Assembly: GCF_963676685.1 (NCBI RefSeq)
Contig: NC_092344.1
Coordinates: 45,716,830-45,780,829, forward strand
Reading direction: 5' to 3'
Source: Mytilus edulis
Taxonomy: Eukaryota; Mollusca; Bivalvia; Mytilida; Mytilidae
Length of the DNA: 64,000 nucleotides
Part shown: positions 46,301-61,300 of the stretch, one piece after another
Layout: the number at the start of each line of letters is the position of its first letter
How positions within the stretch are numbered: position 1 is the stretch's first letter
Notes under the pieces: model-generated
Seen by the model: only the letters and a program-made list of their open reading frames with translations
Told to the model about the DNA's origin: nothing
Database searches by the model: none
Program-made: the position numbers and the translations under genes

Positions 46301-49300
46301 AAACTGATATCAATTCAAATTTCTAATGGAGTTTGCAACAATAACTACTCATTTAAATACATCATAAAATATTAAGATGTAAAAAAACTGCTTGTTATCA
46401 CTGAATGGTAAAGATTATTTAAATTTATCAGTTGGTAGTAAAAAGTGTATATACATTGTATATTGTATATAACAAAGATTTAAGTTGATTCTGGACAAAG
46501 AAAGATAACTCCAATTAAAAAAAATTCTTGCTATTGCACAAATAGGATATTTCTTGCTTACTATTCTGGACAAAGAAAGATAACTCTAATTAAAAAAAAT
46601 TTTGCTATTTCACAATATTGTGCAATTAGATATTTCTTGCCATTGCACAATACTGTGCAATTGAAAAGACTTGCTATTGCACAATACTTAATATAATAAT
46701 TTTAGATCCTGATTTGGACCAACTTGAAAACTGCGCCCATAATCAAAAATCTAAGTACATGTTTAGATTCAGCATATCAAAGAGGCCCAAGAATTCAATT
46801 TTTGTTAAAATCAAACTTAGTTTAATTTTGGACCCTTTGGACTTTAATGTAGAATTTGAAATTTGAAAACAGGACCAAAAATGAAGAATCTACATACACA
46901 GTTAGATTTGGCATATCAAAGAACCCCAAGGATTCAATTTTTGATGAAATCAAACAAAGTTTAATTTTGGACCCTTTGGACCTTAATGTAGACCAATTTG
47001 AAAACTGGACCAAAAAAACTTCAATAATCAAGAATCTAAGTGCATTTTTAGATTCAACATATCAAAGAACCCAACCGATTCATTTTTTGTCAAAATCAAA
47101 CTAAGTTTAATTTTGGACCCTTTGGACCTTAATGTAGACCAATTTGAAAACGGGACCAAAAGTTGAGAATCTACATATACAGTTAGATTCGGCATATCAA
47201 AGAACCCCAATTATTCAATTTTGATGAAATCAAACAAAGTTTAATTTTGGACCCTTTGGGCCCCTTTTTCCTAAACTGTTGGGACCAAAACTCCCAAAAT
47301 CAATACCAACCTTCCTTTTATGGTCATAAGCCTTGTGTTTAAATTTCATAGATTTGTATTTACTTATACTAACATTATAGTGCGAAAACCAAGAAAAATG
47401 CTTATTTGGGTCCCTTTTTGGCCCCTAATTCCTAATCTGTTGGGTCCTAAACTCCCAAAATAAATACCAACCTTCCTTTTGTGGTCATAAACATTGTGTT
47501 TAAATTTCATAGATTTCCATTTACTTAACCTAAGGTTATTGTGCAAAAACCAAGAAAAATGCTTATTTGGGCCCTTTATTGGCCCCTTATTCCTAAACTA
47601 TTGAAACCAAAACTCCCAAAATCAATCCCAATCTTTCTTTTGTGGTCATAAACCTTGTGTCAAAATTTCATAGATTTCTATTCACTTAAACTAAAGTTAT
47701 GGTGCGAAAACCAAGAAAATGCTTATTTGGGCCCTTTTTGGCCCCTTATTCCTAAAATGTTGGGACCAAAACTCCCAAAATCAATACCAACCTTCCTTTT
47801 ATGGTCATAAACCTTGTGTTAAAATTTCATAGATTTCTATTCACTTTTACTAAAGTTAGAGTGCGAAAACTAAAAGTATTCGGACGCCGGACGACGACGA
47901 CGACGACGACGACGCAGACGCCAACGTGATAGCAATATACGACGAAAATTTTTTCAAAATTTGCGGTCGTATAAAAAACAAGAGGCTGTCACAACGACAG
48001 CAAACCGGATTTATCAATATTTATTTGTGTCCTGGCAATATCACAAGAACCATTACTGATGAATGGTGAAAGTGAAAATCGTCAATATCAAATTTGACCT
48101 CCATTTTGTCATCAGTATCAACATCTTAAAATTTGAAAAGCTTAGATTGAATGGTTCATTAGTAAATGCAACAACGTGAATGGAAACGCCATTTCACAAT
48201 CTTTCAAGAACCATAACTCCTGAACAGTAAAAGTCAAAATCGTCATAATTGAACTTGACTTTTAATTTGCCATCAGTAACAACATATAAAAATTTCAAAA
48301 GCTTTGGTTGAATGGTTCATGAGAAAATGCACGGACACGACTGGAAACACCATTTTTCAATCTTTCAAGAACCATAACTCCTGAACGGTAAAAGTCAAAA
48401 TCGTCATTATTGAACTTGACCTCCATTTTGTCATCAGTAACAACATATTAAAATTTTAAAAGCTTTGGTTGAACGGTTCATGAGTTAATGCACGGACAAC
48501 ATTTGATTCCCGCCCGCCCGACCGACCGCCCGCCCGCCGTACATCCCCAAATCAATAACCGACATTTTTGTCACAAAAATCCGGTTAAAAATACATTTTT
48601 TGTGTTCTAACTTAACACCCAGTCTTCCATAAAACCATGCAAAACAGTCCACAAGGGATCAGATTCGATTGAAACTTTGTGTGCTTAAACAACATTATGA
48701 AAGAAGTTCATATTAAAAATATTTCATCTGGTTCCCATGTCTTTCAGCTTGGAGATGCTGTAATGTACAGGGAACCAGTTTTCCCATGTTTAAGGCAGTA
48801 TTTTTCTATGAAATTGACCAATTTCAACACCCTGAAACATATAAAAGCGAAAAATAACGAGCTAGAGAATGATGATTTATTGAATAATCAAGTGTTAAAG
48901 CTTTAGATACTCATCAGTACATAATTTTTTTAAGAAACAGTTTGTGGATTATTACAAGGGAGATAATCCAGTAAAAAATATTTTCAGAAAATCATAAAAA
49001 GTACATATATTTTAAAAGCTATCCAGCCTTTGGTCCATTAAAAATATTAACATTACTCGCTTTGTTTTATCAATTGGAATACTTAATTAGGCATTTTAAC
49101 TAATACACTTGCTGGGGTCTCTCTCTTTCAAGTACATTGTAGAATTCTTCTAAAAAAATGCCTAAATTTACATTTTCTCTCTATAAATGAATGAATTTAA
49201 ACTAGTATTTTATGGATAATTTGGGGAATGTAAGTGTTTCTTTTTCAAAAGCAGTATAATAATTTACAAATTAATTCAAAGTAAGAATGACCATAGTTCA

Positions 49301-52300
49301 ATTACAATTGATGGTGCCATATATATTGAATTTATATGGTACAAAGGGAAATAATCCAGTCAAAATGATTTAAAACTAGAGGGTTCAAGGACCCTGTGTC
49401 GCTCACCTGATATTTTTATTTACAATTGTTGCATGATAAATGCAACTGTTGTACTGTCGTTTAGTTTCAGAGATATAATACTAAAAAGTGCATTTGAAAC
49501 CTATGTTTTATTTCAGCCATGTGGGCAGGCAGGGTCATCATACACAGTGGTCCCTGGAAATCCAAGTTTGTTTAAATTCGACAGTTGTTTTAGGGGAGAA
49601 TTTTTGTAAAATTTATCTAACAAGAAATGCAAAGTAATGAGAAAGTTGTGAAGTAGTTTTGTTGTTGCGCAACCCCCTCCCCCCACTTTGCCAAAAAAAA
49701 CAAAAAGGTAATAAAAAAATTTCATATAAGGGCAATCTATCCTATTAATGATTTCTGCAAAATTCAGTTGATTGTGCAAGGGTTGTATAGCCAGCTGAGG
49801 TCGTTAAAAACTCTCTTAATTTGTTGTTGCAGATAGATCTTGACCTGATAAACAATTTTACCACATGTCAGATTTGCTCTAAATGCTTTGGTTTTTGAGT
49901 GATAAGCCAAAAACTGCATTTTATCCCTATGTTCTATTTTTAGCCATGGCGGCCATCTTGGTTGGTTGGCCGGGTCACCGGACACAATTTTTAAACTAGA
50001 TACCCTAATGATGATTGTGGCCAAGTTTTGTTAAATTTGGTCCAGTAGTTTCAGAGGAGAAGATTATTGTAAAAGATAACTAAGATTTACGAAAAATGGT
50101 TAAAAATTGACTATAAAGTGCAATAACTCCTAAAGGGGTCAACAGACCATTTTGGTCATGTTGACTTATTTGTAGATCTTACTTAGCTGAACATTTTTGC
50201 TGTTTACAGTTTATCTATATCTATAATAATTTCAAGATAATAACCAAAAACAGCAAAATTTCCTTAAAATTACCAATTCAGAGGCAGCAACCTATCAAAG
50301 AGTTGTCCCATTCATCTCAAAATACAGGGCAGATAGATCTTGACCTGATAAACAATTTTACTACTGTCAGATTTGCTCTGAATGCTTCGGTTTTTGAGTG
50401 ATAAGCCAAAAACTGCATTTTACCCCTATGTTCTATTTTTAGCCATGGCGGCCGGATCACCGGACACAATTTTTAAATTAGATACCCTAATGATGATTGT
50501 GGCCAAGTTTGGTTTAATTTGGTCCAGTAGTTTCAGAGGAGAAAATTTTTGTAAAAGATAATTAAGATTTACGAAAAATGGTTAAAAATTGACTATAAAG
50601 GGCAATAACTTCTAAAGGGGTCAACAGACCATTTTGGTCATGTTGACTTATTTGTAGATCTTACTTTGCTGTTTACAGTTTATCTCTATCTATAATAATA
50701 TTCAAGATAATAACCAAAAACAGCAAAATTTTCTCAAAATTACCAATTCAGGGGCAGCAACCTATCAACGGGTTGTCCGATTCATCTGAAAATTTCAGGG
50801 CAGATAGATGTTGACCTGATAAACAATTTTACCCCTTGTCAGATTTGCTCTAAATGCTTTGGTTTTTGAGTTATAAGCCAAAAACTGCATTTTACCCCTA
50901 TGTTCTATTTTTAGCCATGGCGGCCATCTTGGTTGGTTGGGTGGGTCACCGGACACAATTTTTAAACTAAATACCCTAATAATGATTTTGGCCATGTTTG
51001 GTTAAATTTGGCCCAGCAGTTTCAGAGGAGAAGATTTTTGTAAAAGTTAACGACGACGGACGCCGGACGCCAAATGATGAGAAAAAGCTCACTTGGTGAG
51101 CTAAAAAGGTTAAAATAACTTTTTTCAAGCTTACCAATTCTTGGTACATTAAACATAAAAGTATATATCTATTTGGTTATATTAAGAGACATAGTTGATA
51201 ACGCATTTAAGCATATACCATGGGTAGGCTCTGGTGTTAGTACTTTCTAAAATTCTCCTTAAATAATATTCAAATTTGCCTTTCTCTGAAATCAACGAAA
51301 TTAATATATCAATCCTGTAGACAATTTTGTGAATGTATTTTTTTCTTTTTTCTAAACCATTATTATACCTAACAACGGAGACAATACAATCAAATACCAA
51401 TGCCATTAATATTGATTATCTATGGTACAAAGGGAGGTAATTCTGAGAAAAAATGCATTTTCGAAAATCTGAAGAAAAAAAATCGATTTTTCTTCAAATT
51501 TAGTGTTCTGCTCTTAATAAATCTTACGCGTTTCAATACTTTCTTTCTTTTCATAAAGATAAATATAAAACAAAGCCTACAAAGGTGTAATAAGAGAATG
51601 TTTAGACTAAAACAATCAGGATTTCTTTTACGATTCTGTTGAGAAATGTAAAAATTTGCAGTTGTTAAATGATAACAAACATTTATAGAATAACAATCTG
51701 TATATCCATATAATTCAATTTTGGATGTAACATGTCTTTTGATTGGCTGACGTTATTTTGTTATCAGCCCATAGACATAATTTAGTCATGTGACCGTGAC
51801 GTCATCAACGTTGTTCATTGTTTTCTACGGTTTAAAATGGAATTCAGAATTAAATTATAAGAAATGACTGTAATATTTTATCTGAACTAATGGGTGCTGT
51901 CATATTTTTACTAGAGTTAACTCATCATTATAAAACCATCTCTATTTAAATGTTTTTTTTAATGAAATAATTATAAAACAATTTTTTCTTGCCTTTTAAA
52001 GTTGACATCTTTAGATTGAAGTTTTCAAGATACTAGGCAAAAATTAAAAAAGTTAAAAATCTTCATAATAAGGCTATAAGTCGTCTGACAATTTGAGCCA
52101 TGCAGACTTTTTTGTAGTTCTTTGATTTTTACCCCTATAGTTTCTATACACCTATATATTAAACTATTACAGTTTATCCCATTTCAAAATAATACGCAAA
52201 CACGCAAATAAATGTTTAAAATCACCATTGAAGGACAATAACACCAATAGGAAGTAAAGTAAACTGGCAAGTTTAGCCATTGAATTGTTTTTACATCTTG

Positions 52301-55300
52301 TCATGCTGATAACTTATATTGAAAAAGTGAGACATAGCGATCCTATATTCTTTTGTTGGTTGCAGCGGCGTCAACATTTAGATCTTTTTTTTTTATGGTT
52401 AAGAGATAATGTCTGAAGCAAACTTTAGAAAATACTTAATAGATTTTTTATGTCAAAATTACACTTTTACACTGACACGGACAATCACAGACTTCATAAC
52501 AAGGTCTTTTTCAGTTTTTTTTCCACTTTGCTTATATAAAATGCTTTACAACAACCCCAAAACACAATCCCAGCCTCTCCTTTGTATAACGGAATCTTGT
52601 AGTACTTCCAGAGAGATCCATACACTTTAACAGAAGTTATTGTCTAGAAACCAGAAAAATGCTTGTTTTTTGCGCTTTTTAGCCCCTTATTCCTCCATGT
52701 TTGGGTTATTAACCCAAATCTCAATCCTAGCCTTGCCTATGTTATACGGAACCTTGTGGTACAATGTCAGAGAGATCTATACACTAACACACAAGTAATT
52801 GTCTGGCAACTAGAAAAAAACTTGCTTTTGGTCCCTTTTTGGCCCTTTATTCCTAAACTGTTGGCCCCATAACCCCTAAAATGAATCCCAACCTTCTACT
52901 TGTGATATTAAACATTGTGGTCCAATTTCAGAGCAATAGAAATACTTGTACACAAGTAATTATCCTGAAACTAGAAACATGCTTGTTTTCGGACCCTTTG
53001 TGGTCCCTTATTCCTAAACGGTTGGGACCATCATCCCTAAAATCGATACCTACCTTCCTTTTGTGGTATTGAACCTTTTTGAAAAAAATTATAGAGATCC
53101 ATTCACTCAAACCAATGTGTTTTCGGACTATGACGCAGACGACAACATCATACCATTATATAATCCCAAAAATTGTTTGCAGTCGTAAAAAATGCATACA
53201 ATATAAAAGTAAGAAGATGTGGTATTATAATAAGTTCTTTTTCATTTTTTCAAGAAATTTTACATTTTTCTTGGGCCTTTTAAAACACAGCCTTTTTTTA
53301 TCAAATCTTCTTTGTTTTCTTAGTTTATATTTGGGAAATTTAACAAACTGACTATAGAGACCTTCTATAAATTCAACCAGATGCTCTGCAGGGTGCAGCT
53401 TTATACGACCGCAGAGGTTGAACCCTGAACGGTTGGGGCAAGTATGGACACTGTAACATTCAAGCTGGATTCAGCTCTAAATTTGAATTGTGATTAAATA
53501 GTTGACACTGCATAGGTTTCTGACACAGAATGAATGTGGTCTAATGAACTTAAAATATTTGTTTTGCCTTTGAGCAATCCCCTCTGGTGTTGAAAATTAA
53601 TCCTCTCAAAAAAATGTTTGAAGAAATTTTCTTTTTATTTATGAAATCTGAAATGAGAAAAATTTACCCCCCCCCCTTTTTTTTCACATCCCCCTTTCCC
53701 TTTTTCCAAAATTGATCTCAATGGAGTTTGCAACAATAACCACTCATTTAAATACATAATAAAATATTAAAATGTAAAATAAAGTGCTTGTTATCACCGA
53801 ATGGTAAAGATTTTTTTAATTTATCAGTTGGTAGTATAAGTGAATATACATTGTATATTGTATAAAACAATGATTTAAGTTGATTCAACTACTATTCTGG
53901 ACAAAGAAAGATAACTCCAATTGAAAATTTCTTGCTATTGCACAATATTGTGCAATTAGATATTTCTTGCTATTGTGCAATACTGTGCAATTGAAAATAT
54001 TTGCTATTGCACAATACTGTGCAATTGAAGATTTCTTGCTATTGCACTTTACTGTGCAATTGAAAATTTCTTGCTATTGCACAATACTGTACAATTGAAG
54101 ATTTCTTGCTATTGCTGAATACTGTGCAATTGAAAATTTCTTGCTATTACACAATACTTAATATAATAATTTTGGATCCTGATTTGAACCAACTTGAAGA
54201 CTGGGCCCATAATCAAAAATCTAAGTACATGTTTAGATTCAGGATATCAAAAAAGCCCAAGAATTCAATTTTTGTTAACATCAAACTTAGTTTAATTTTG
54301 GACCCTTTGGACCTTAATGTAGACCAATTTGAAAACGGGACCAAAAATTAAGAATCTACATACACAGTTAGATTCGCCATGTCAAAGAACCCCAATTATT
54401 CAATTTTTGATGAAATCAAACAAAATTCAATTTTGGACCCTTTGGGCCCCTTATTCCTAAACTGTTGGAACCAAAACTCCGAAATTTAAAGCCAACCTTC
54501 CTTTTATGGTCATAAACCTTGTGTTTAAATTTCATAGATTTCTATTTACTTATACTAAAGTTATGGTGCGAAAACCAAGAATAATGCTTATTTGAGCCCC
54601 TTTATGGCCCCTTATTCCTAAACTGTTGGGACCTCAACTCCGAAAATCAATCACAACCTTCCTTTTGTGGTCATAAACCTTGTGTTTAAATTTCATTGAT
54701 TTCTATTTACTTATACTAAAGTTATTGTGTGAAAACCAAGACAAGAGGCTGTCACAACGACAGCAAACCGGATTTATTAATATTTATTTGTGTCCTGGCA
54801 ATATCACAAGAACCATTACTGATGAATGGTGAAAGTGAAAATCGTCAATATCAAATTTGACCTCCATTTTGTCATTAGTATCAACATATTAAAATTTGAA
54901 AAGCTTAGATTGAATGGTTCATGAGTAAATGCAACAACGTGAATGGAAACGCCATTTTACAATCTTTCAAGAACCGTAACTCCTGAACAGTAAAAGTCAA
55001 AATCGTCATTATTGAACTTGACCTCTATTTTGCCATCAGTAACAACATATAAAAATTTCAAAAGCTTTGGTTGAATGGTTCATGAGAAAATGCACGGACA
55101 CGACTGGAAACACCATTTTTCAATCTTTCAAGAACCATAACTCCTGATTGGTCAAAGTCAAAATCGTCTTTATTGCACTTGACCTCTATTTTGTCATCAG
55201 TAACAATATATTAAAATTTGGGAAGCTTTGGTAGAACAGTTCATGCGTAAATGCACGGACACGACTGGAAACTTCATTTTTCAATCTTTCAAGAACCATA

Positions 55301-58300
55301 ACTCCTGAACGGTAAAAGTCAAAATCGTCATTATTAAACATGACCTCCATTTGGTCATCAGTAACAACATATTAAAATTTGGGAAGCTTTAGTAGAACAG
55401 TTCATGCGTAAATGCATGGACACGACTGGAAACTTCATTTTTCAATCTTTCAAGAACCATAACTCCTGAACGGTAAAAGTCAAAATCGCCATTATTGAAC
55501 TTGACCATCATTTAGTTGTCAGTAACAACATATTAAAATTTTAAAAGCTTTGATTGAACGGTTCATGAGTTAATGCACGGACAACATTTGATTGCCGCCC
55601 GTCCGCCCGCCCGCCCGCCCGCCCGCCCGCCCGCCCGCCGTACATCCCCAAATCAATAACCGACATTTTTGTCACAAAAATTCGGTTAAAAAATGCTTAT
55701 TTGGGCCCTTTTTTGGCCCCTAATTCCTAAACTGTTGGAACCAAAACTCCCAAAATCAATCCCAACCTTCCTTTTGTGGTCATAAACCTTGTGTCAAAAT
55801 TTCATAGATTTCTATTCACTTAAACTAAAGTAATAGTTCGAAAAACCAAGAAAATGCTTATTTGGGCCCTTTTTGACCCCTAATTCCTAAAATGTTGGGA
55901 CCAAAACTCCTAAAATCAATCCCAACCTTCCTTTTGTGGTCATAAACCTTGTGTTAAAATTTCATAGATTTCTATTCACTTTTACTAAAGTAAGGGTATG
56001 AAAACTAAAAGTATTCGGACGACGACGACGCCAACTTGATACCAATATACGACCAAAATTTTTTTAATTTTTGCGGTTGTATAAAAATAATTGCAATATG
56101 AATAAAACAACCGATTTTCAATGTTCCCTCAACTTCTAATTGTTTTAACTGGGCTCATCTTCAGCCATGACCATTTATCTTTAGAAAGCAATGGCATAAA
56201 TTTTATCAAAATTAGATAACGATTAATTATACTAGACACTTTACAATACGAACTGATGATCGGACAGACGAACGAACAGCATTTCTAATTCCCCAGCTGC
56301 AATATGTGATGCTGAGGGGTACAACAAGAATAGATATTGGGTATATGTCAAGGATACAACATTTCATCTCAGAAGTTAACCAGCCAAAAAAAAATGTACA
56401 CCCATAGGTCGCTACACGATCTGAAACAAACTGGGAAACCAAACAACATGTAGTTAGCTCTATATGGCCTAGGCTGTTACATATAAAAAAGAAGATGTGG
56501 AATGATTGCCAATGAGACAACTGTCCACAAGAGACCAAAATGACACAGACATTAACAACTATAGGTCACCGTACGGCCTTCAACAATGAGCAAAGCCCAC
56601 TTCTACTGATAAAACTTGTAGTACACATGTAAACCTTTATAGAAATATTCAAAACATTTAAAAAATCAAAGTACTTTAAGAGATTTCATGTCCTTTTGTT
56701 GATCATTTTACCAAGTATCCAAAATATGCCTAAAATGCCCTTTTTGGACCCCTCAGCCCCAAAATTTACCTATACTCAAGCTTTAACATTTTGTCAAGTT
56801 TCGAAGGACGATTGATGCTTGTTATAAAAATTAATTCAAATACCAGTTAAACATAACCTTATCTAGCATATTCAGAGAAACAAAATTGTGATATTTTTGT
56901 TGATTTTTTCTGGAAATTCAGGCATTTCCAGTAGATGGCGCTGTAAAATCTAAAAATAGCTTAAAAGAAAATTTTAAAGTTAGAATTTTTTTTCTCTTGA
57001 CTATCATAACATGTGTGCAAAATTTTATTTCGTTTGGTTGACATGTCATGTGGACCCACCTATAGGCATTTTGCATGGTTCTATCAAAGACCACAAATTC
57101 AAAAAACAAGAATGTGTCCATAGTACACGGATGCCCCACTCGCACTATCATTTTCCATGTTCATTGGATCGTGAAATGGGGATCAAAATTCTAATTTGGC
57201 ATTTAAATTAGAAAGATCATATCATAGGGAACATGTGTACTAAGTTTAAAGTTGATTGGACTTCAACTTTATCAAAAACTACCTTGACCGAAAACTTAAA
57301 TCCTGAATAGCTATTGAGTAAAGTGTAAATTAGTAGATTAGTGGGGTATACACTTATCAGTGCAACCTGCAAATTTATTTACCATGAGAGAGGGGGGCAT
57401 GACCTTTTTTCAGGACGTCGAAATCTGGTGTTTTTAAGCTCGGATTTCGGGATTGATCCTTTCAGGATCTGGGAGTTCTTGTTTCGAATTTCGAGATTTA
57501 AATTTCTTTATACGGATCAGGATTTCATGTTTTTAAGCAAGGGATTTTTGGGATCAGGAGTTCAGGACCCTAATCTTATTCATGAAACCAGGTCAATATG
57601 ATATGAATATGTTTATCAAAAATATCTCTTATACAAATGTTATATATCTTTGTCATGTTTGTTAGATAAATCAATATGGCAAGGATAAAATATTACAAAA
57701 TGCTTTTAACCACTTCAATTTGACCATAAAAATATACCTTCACTTGTATTAGGTTGTTCTAAGTTTTCAAACACACTTGTTTTGACATAATGTCCTGTTG
57801 CTATGGCATCAGCTCCAATGTTACCTATAGCATGGTCAAAGAAGTGTTTAAACTTTATGTGCTTGTTGCAGAGTACATCTGGATTGGGTGTGTAACCATT
57901 CTCATAACCTTTTATCAAAGTACTGAAAAAAACAAGAACAATATAAATTACATGTAAATTGTATAACTGAAATCTACCAGATAGTTTGAGAATTGATCAT
58001 TAAAAAAAATCCAACATTTTTTGCATAACAACTGACATTGTCAAATCCATTTAAGCATAATGTATAAAAAAAGAAAATTTAGCATGATTGCACAAGAGAT
58101 AACTCCCCACAAGACCAAATGACTCAGACATTAAACAACTAACTATATGATGTGTCTATTTTCTATTATCATTAACACTGATTTCAATAACAACAGATTT
58201 ATTTTTAAAGGAGTATGCTCGATAAGGTCCTAAAATGGCCCACTTTTTTAGCGTAAATTTCAAATTCGGATTTATTGACCAATATCACGATAAATTATAG

Positions 58301-61300
58301 CTAATACATTGACTAGATAGGATATAATCCATTTTGTTTAAAATTTTACATTTCTGCGTTTCATTATGACGTCACAAGTTGTACTCATATTGATTTTTCA
58401 CGAAAAAATGCTCTATGTTTACTGGTCCTTAATTTGGTTGAAATCCCGCTGATTTTGTCAAATTTCACCAAAATCCCTTATCTTGACCATTTTGGAATGC
58501 AAAAATCGTTGTGTTAGAATTAAACTTTGACAAAAACAGCTCTGTTTAACTTTTTCACATGTCTTTAAGGCAACTTAAAACAATTATTGTCTTGTAACCA
58601 TGAACTTTATAATTGGGGCCAAATATGGCACTTACCGAACTTACTCCTTTACAAGAACATGTACAGTTATCATGGTTATCATAAACTGTTATTACATTTT
58701 ATTGAACTCAGAACTCTGTAAAGTTAGGAGAGTTTCAATTTATTTATTCTGATACTGCCCTTGGCATGCTTGGTAAAATATATTCGTAAAATTGTAAAAG
58801 TGTTTTGGTGTTTTTAATGGACATGTTTGTATTTAACTTTATATTATCCATAATTTTCTATATTTAATGTTGTGTACATTCTATTATTTTGTGTAGGTTA
58901 TTACTTGTACAAAATTTTGTACAAGTATAATTGTAAAGTAATTACCTGTACAATCTTCTTATTTGGCCAAATAAATTGATATATATATATATATATATAT
59001 AACTCATATATATATATATATATAACTCGTCTAAACATCAACCCAACATTGTTAGATCTGTAAATTTGCATTCGCAAATTTTTGGTTCTTCCCTCGCCGG
59101 GATTCGAACCCATGCTACTGTGATATCGTGACACCAAATCGCCTGCACTGCAGCCGTACCGCTAGACCACACAACCACCTGGGCTCTTAAAAATAGAGCT
59201 TTCGCTGGCCGTATGTTACCTTTCCACGTCAGTTTTAATCTAGCGGTGTACTGCAGTACATGATATATAAGGCATGAAGATGTTTTATATATATATATAT
59301 GTAATATGTTCTATGTTATATATTCTTAAAGTTAAAAAGAGCATGGGTGTGCAAGGGAACAGGCATTTCATGATGACCAAAATATCAAAAATAGCTTTAA
59401 TACACATGACTTTTTCATTAATTTGCACCAATAATGATGAATAATGAGCTTCAAGCACAAAAGAATGTGAAATAAAAATTGCAAACAATTTGCACAAGTC
59501 AAAAATAACTCTTTACCCCCCCTTCTATCCTATTGTATTCTAATTCTAATTGACATTTTTTCTCTCAAGTACCTAAAAACTTCATTCCAATATTCTTTAA
59601 CAAAGTTAACATCCTGTAATGGTATCTGCAGACGGTCACAGACATATTGTGCATCTTCTCTATCAGCATCAGAGGAACACTTCCCTTTTTCATCGGCAAT
59701 GTCCCAATTCTTCATAAATAATCCAATCACCTCATGTCCTGCAATATAATAAAAGCATGTAAATAATAATTAAATTACTAAGAAAGAAAAAAAGGAATAT
59801 CTGTTATACTGAAATAATGTTATTCCCCATGGACATATACCTCCACACAAAAGAGTACATGGTACAATGCAATGGATTTTGTTTATCGGTACACATGTAC
59901 CTTCTCTTGTACATGTCCGTCTTTTATGGTCTATCCAAATTTTTGGCTTCTTAATACTCTGTTTGTGTATTTAGAAATGAAGGCGATTAGGTGTCACGAT
60001 ATCTCAGGAGCATGGGTTCGAATCCCATCGAGGGAAGAACAAAAATTTGCGAAAGCAAATTTACAGATCTAACATTGTTGGGTTGATGCTTAGACGAGTT
60101 GTATAGAAATGAATTGATATATACATGTATACAGTATAATGTACTTTATTACGTGTTTATTACACATGTAATATGTTGAGTAACATTACTCAAACTGGGG
60201 ACTCAGGTGATTTTTGATATGGCATAGTCATTTTCTTTCAAAACAAAACAACTTTTTTTTTTTACGTAGTGCATTTTTGTATTATATTTTTTGCAATATA
60301 TATATTTTTTTATTTTCATATCATTCTCAAATCTCATCTACAAATAAAGATGTACAAAATAATAACTTTGTAATAACTCATAAATATATGGGGGTTCCGA
60401 TCCCAGATCCCGCTTACTGTTTTGTCAGATTCCCATATCCAGCTTACACTATGTACGTAAGCAATTCTCATTTTTTTATCATTTCCTGGGTCCCGCTAGA
60501 CCTCATTTCCTGTTTTCACAACACAATAATTTGACTTTCATGTGTCCTGCTTACAAAAAATCGGCAATCCCGCGTCACGCTTAGACCCCAATGAGACCCA
60601 CTGTATGGTTAACCATAACTCTTACAAATTATAGAATACTACATGTAGGTTAATAATACAGTACTTATATAATACATTTTCTTTGAGCTCTATATCTTAA
60701 AAATATTATCAATATTTTACCATTTTTCTTTTATTCTTCAAAACATAACGTTAACTTCTTCTTATACATTTAGATCATTATAATAAATACGTTTCATCTT
60801 TCTCAGTTTTAATATTATAAACTAGAGGCTCTCAAGAGCCTGTGTCACTCACCTGTATTTACTGATGCTTTGGAAATCATGTTAAAATCATAATTTTAGA
60901 TACAAGATATTATTAGACACTATAATGATATATATCTAACATTGTCTAAGATAATAACAGAAAACTGCAAAATTTCCGTAAAATTACTAACTCAGGGGCA
61001 GCAACCCAACAACAGGTTGTAGGACTCGTCTGAAAATTTCAGGGCAGATAAATATAAATCTGATGAACATTTTTGCCACAGGTCTGTCAGATTTGCTCTT
61101 AATGCTTAAGTTTCAGAGATACATGTAAAAACCAAAAACTGCATTTTACCCCTATGTTCTATTTAAGAAATAATTGATGCAAAGTATACTTTATTGTAGT
61201 TTTAACATGGGCATGATGGGTAGGCATTATATTCTTGATTATTTTTGCCTGAGCAATAATTTCTATGTTATGTGTATAGGTTTATACCTGTTTGTATAGG

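Noticed and set aside
46822-47210. Frames with repeated '[15 protein letters not shown]' text
   Set aside because: Translations of the ~110-bp internal units of R1 (also at 42591-42791).
49764-50995. Minus-strand frames with shared [20 protein letters not shown] text
   Set aside because: They come from tandem internal units of element R3; the similarity reflects repeat units, not a protein family.
57341-57601. 86-codon plus-strand frame
   Set aside because: It translates a degenerate ggatttcgggat repeat; no codon bias or motif.
59040-59183. tRNA gene
   Set aside because: A and B boxes are present, but the 5' and 3' acceptor arms do not pair and the sequence continues into a body and a (TA)n tail also seen at 59965-60110, so it is a SINE.
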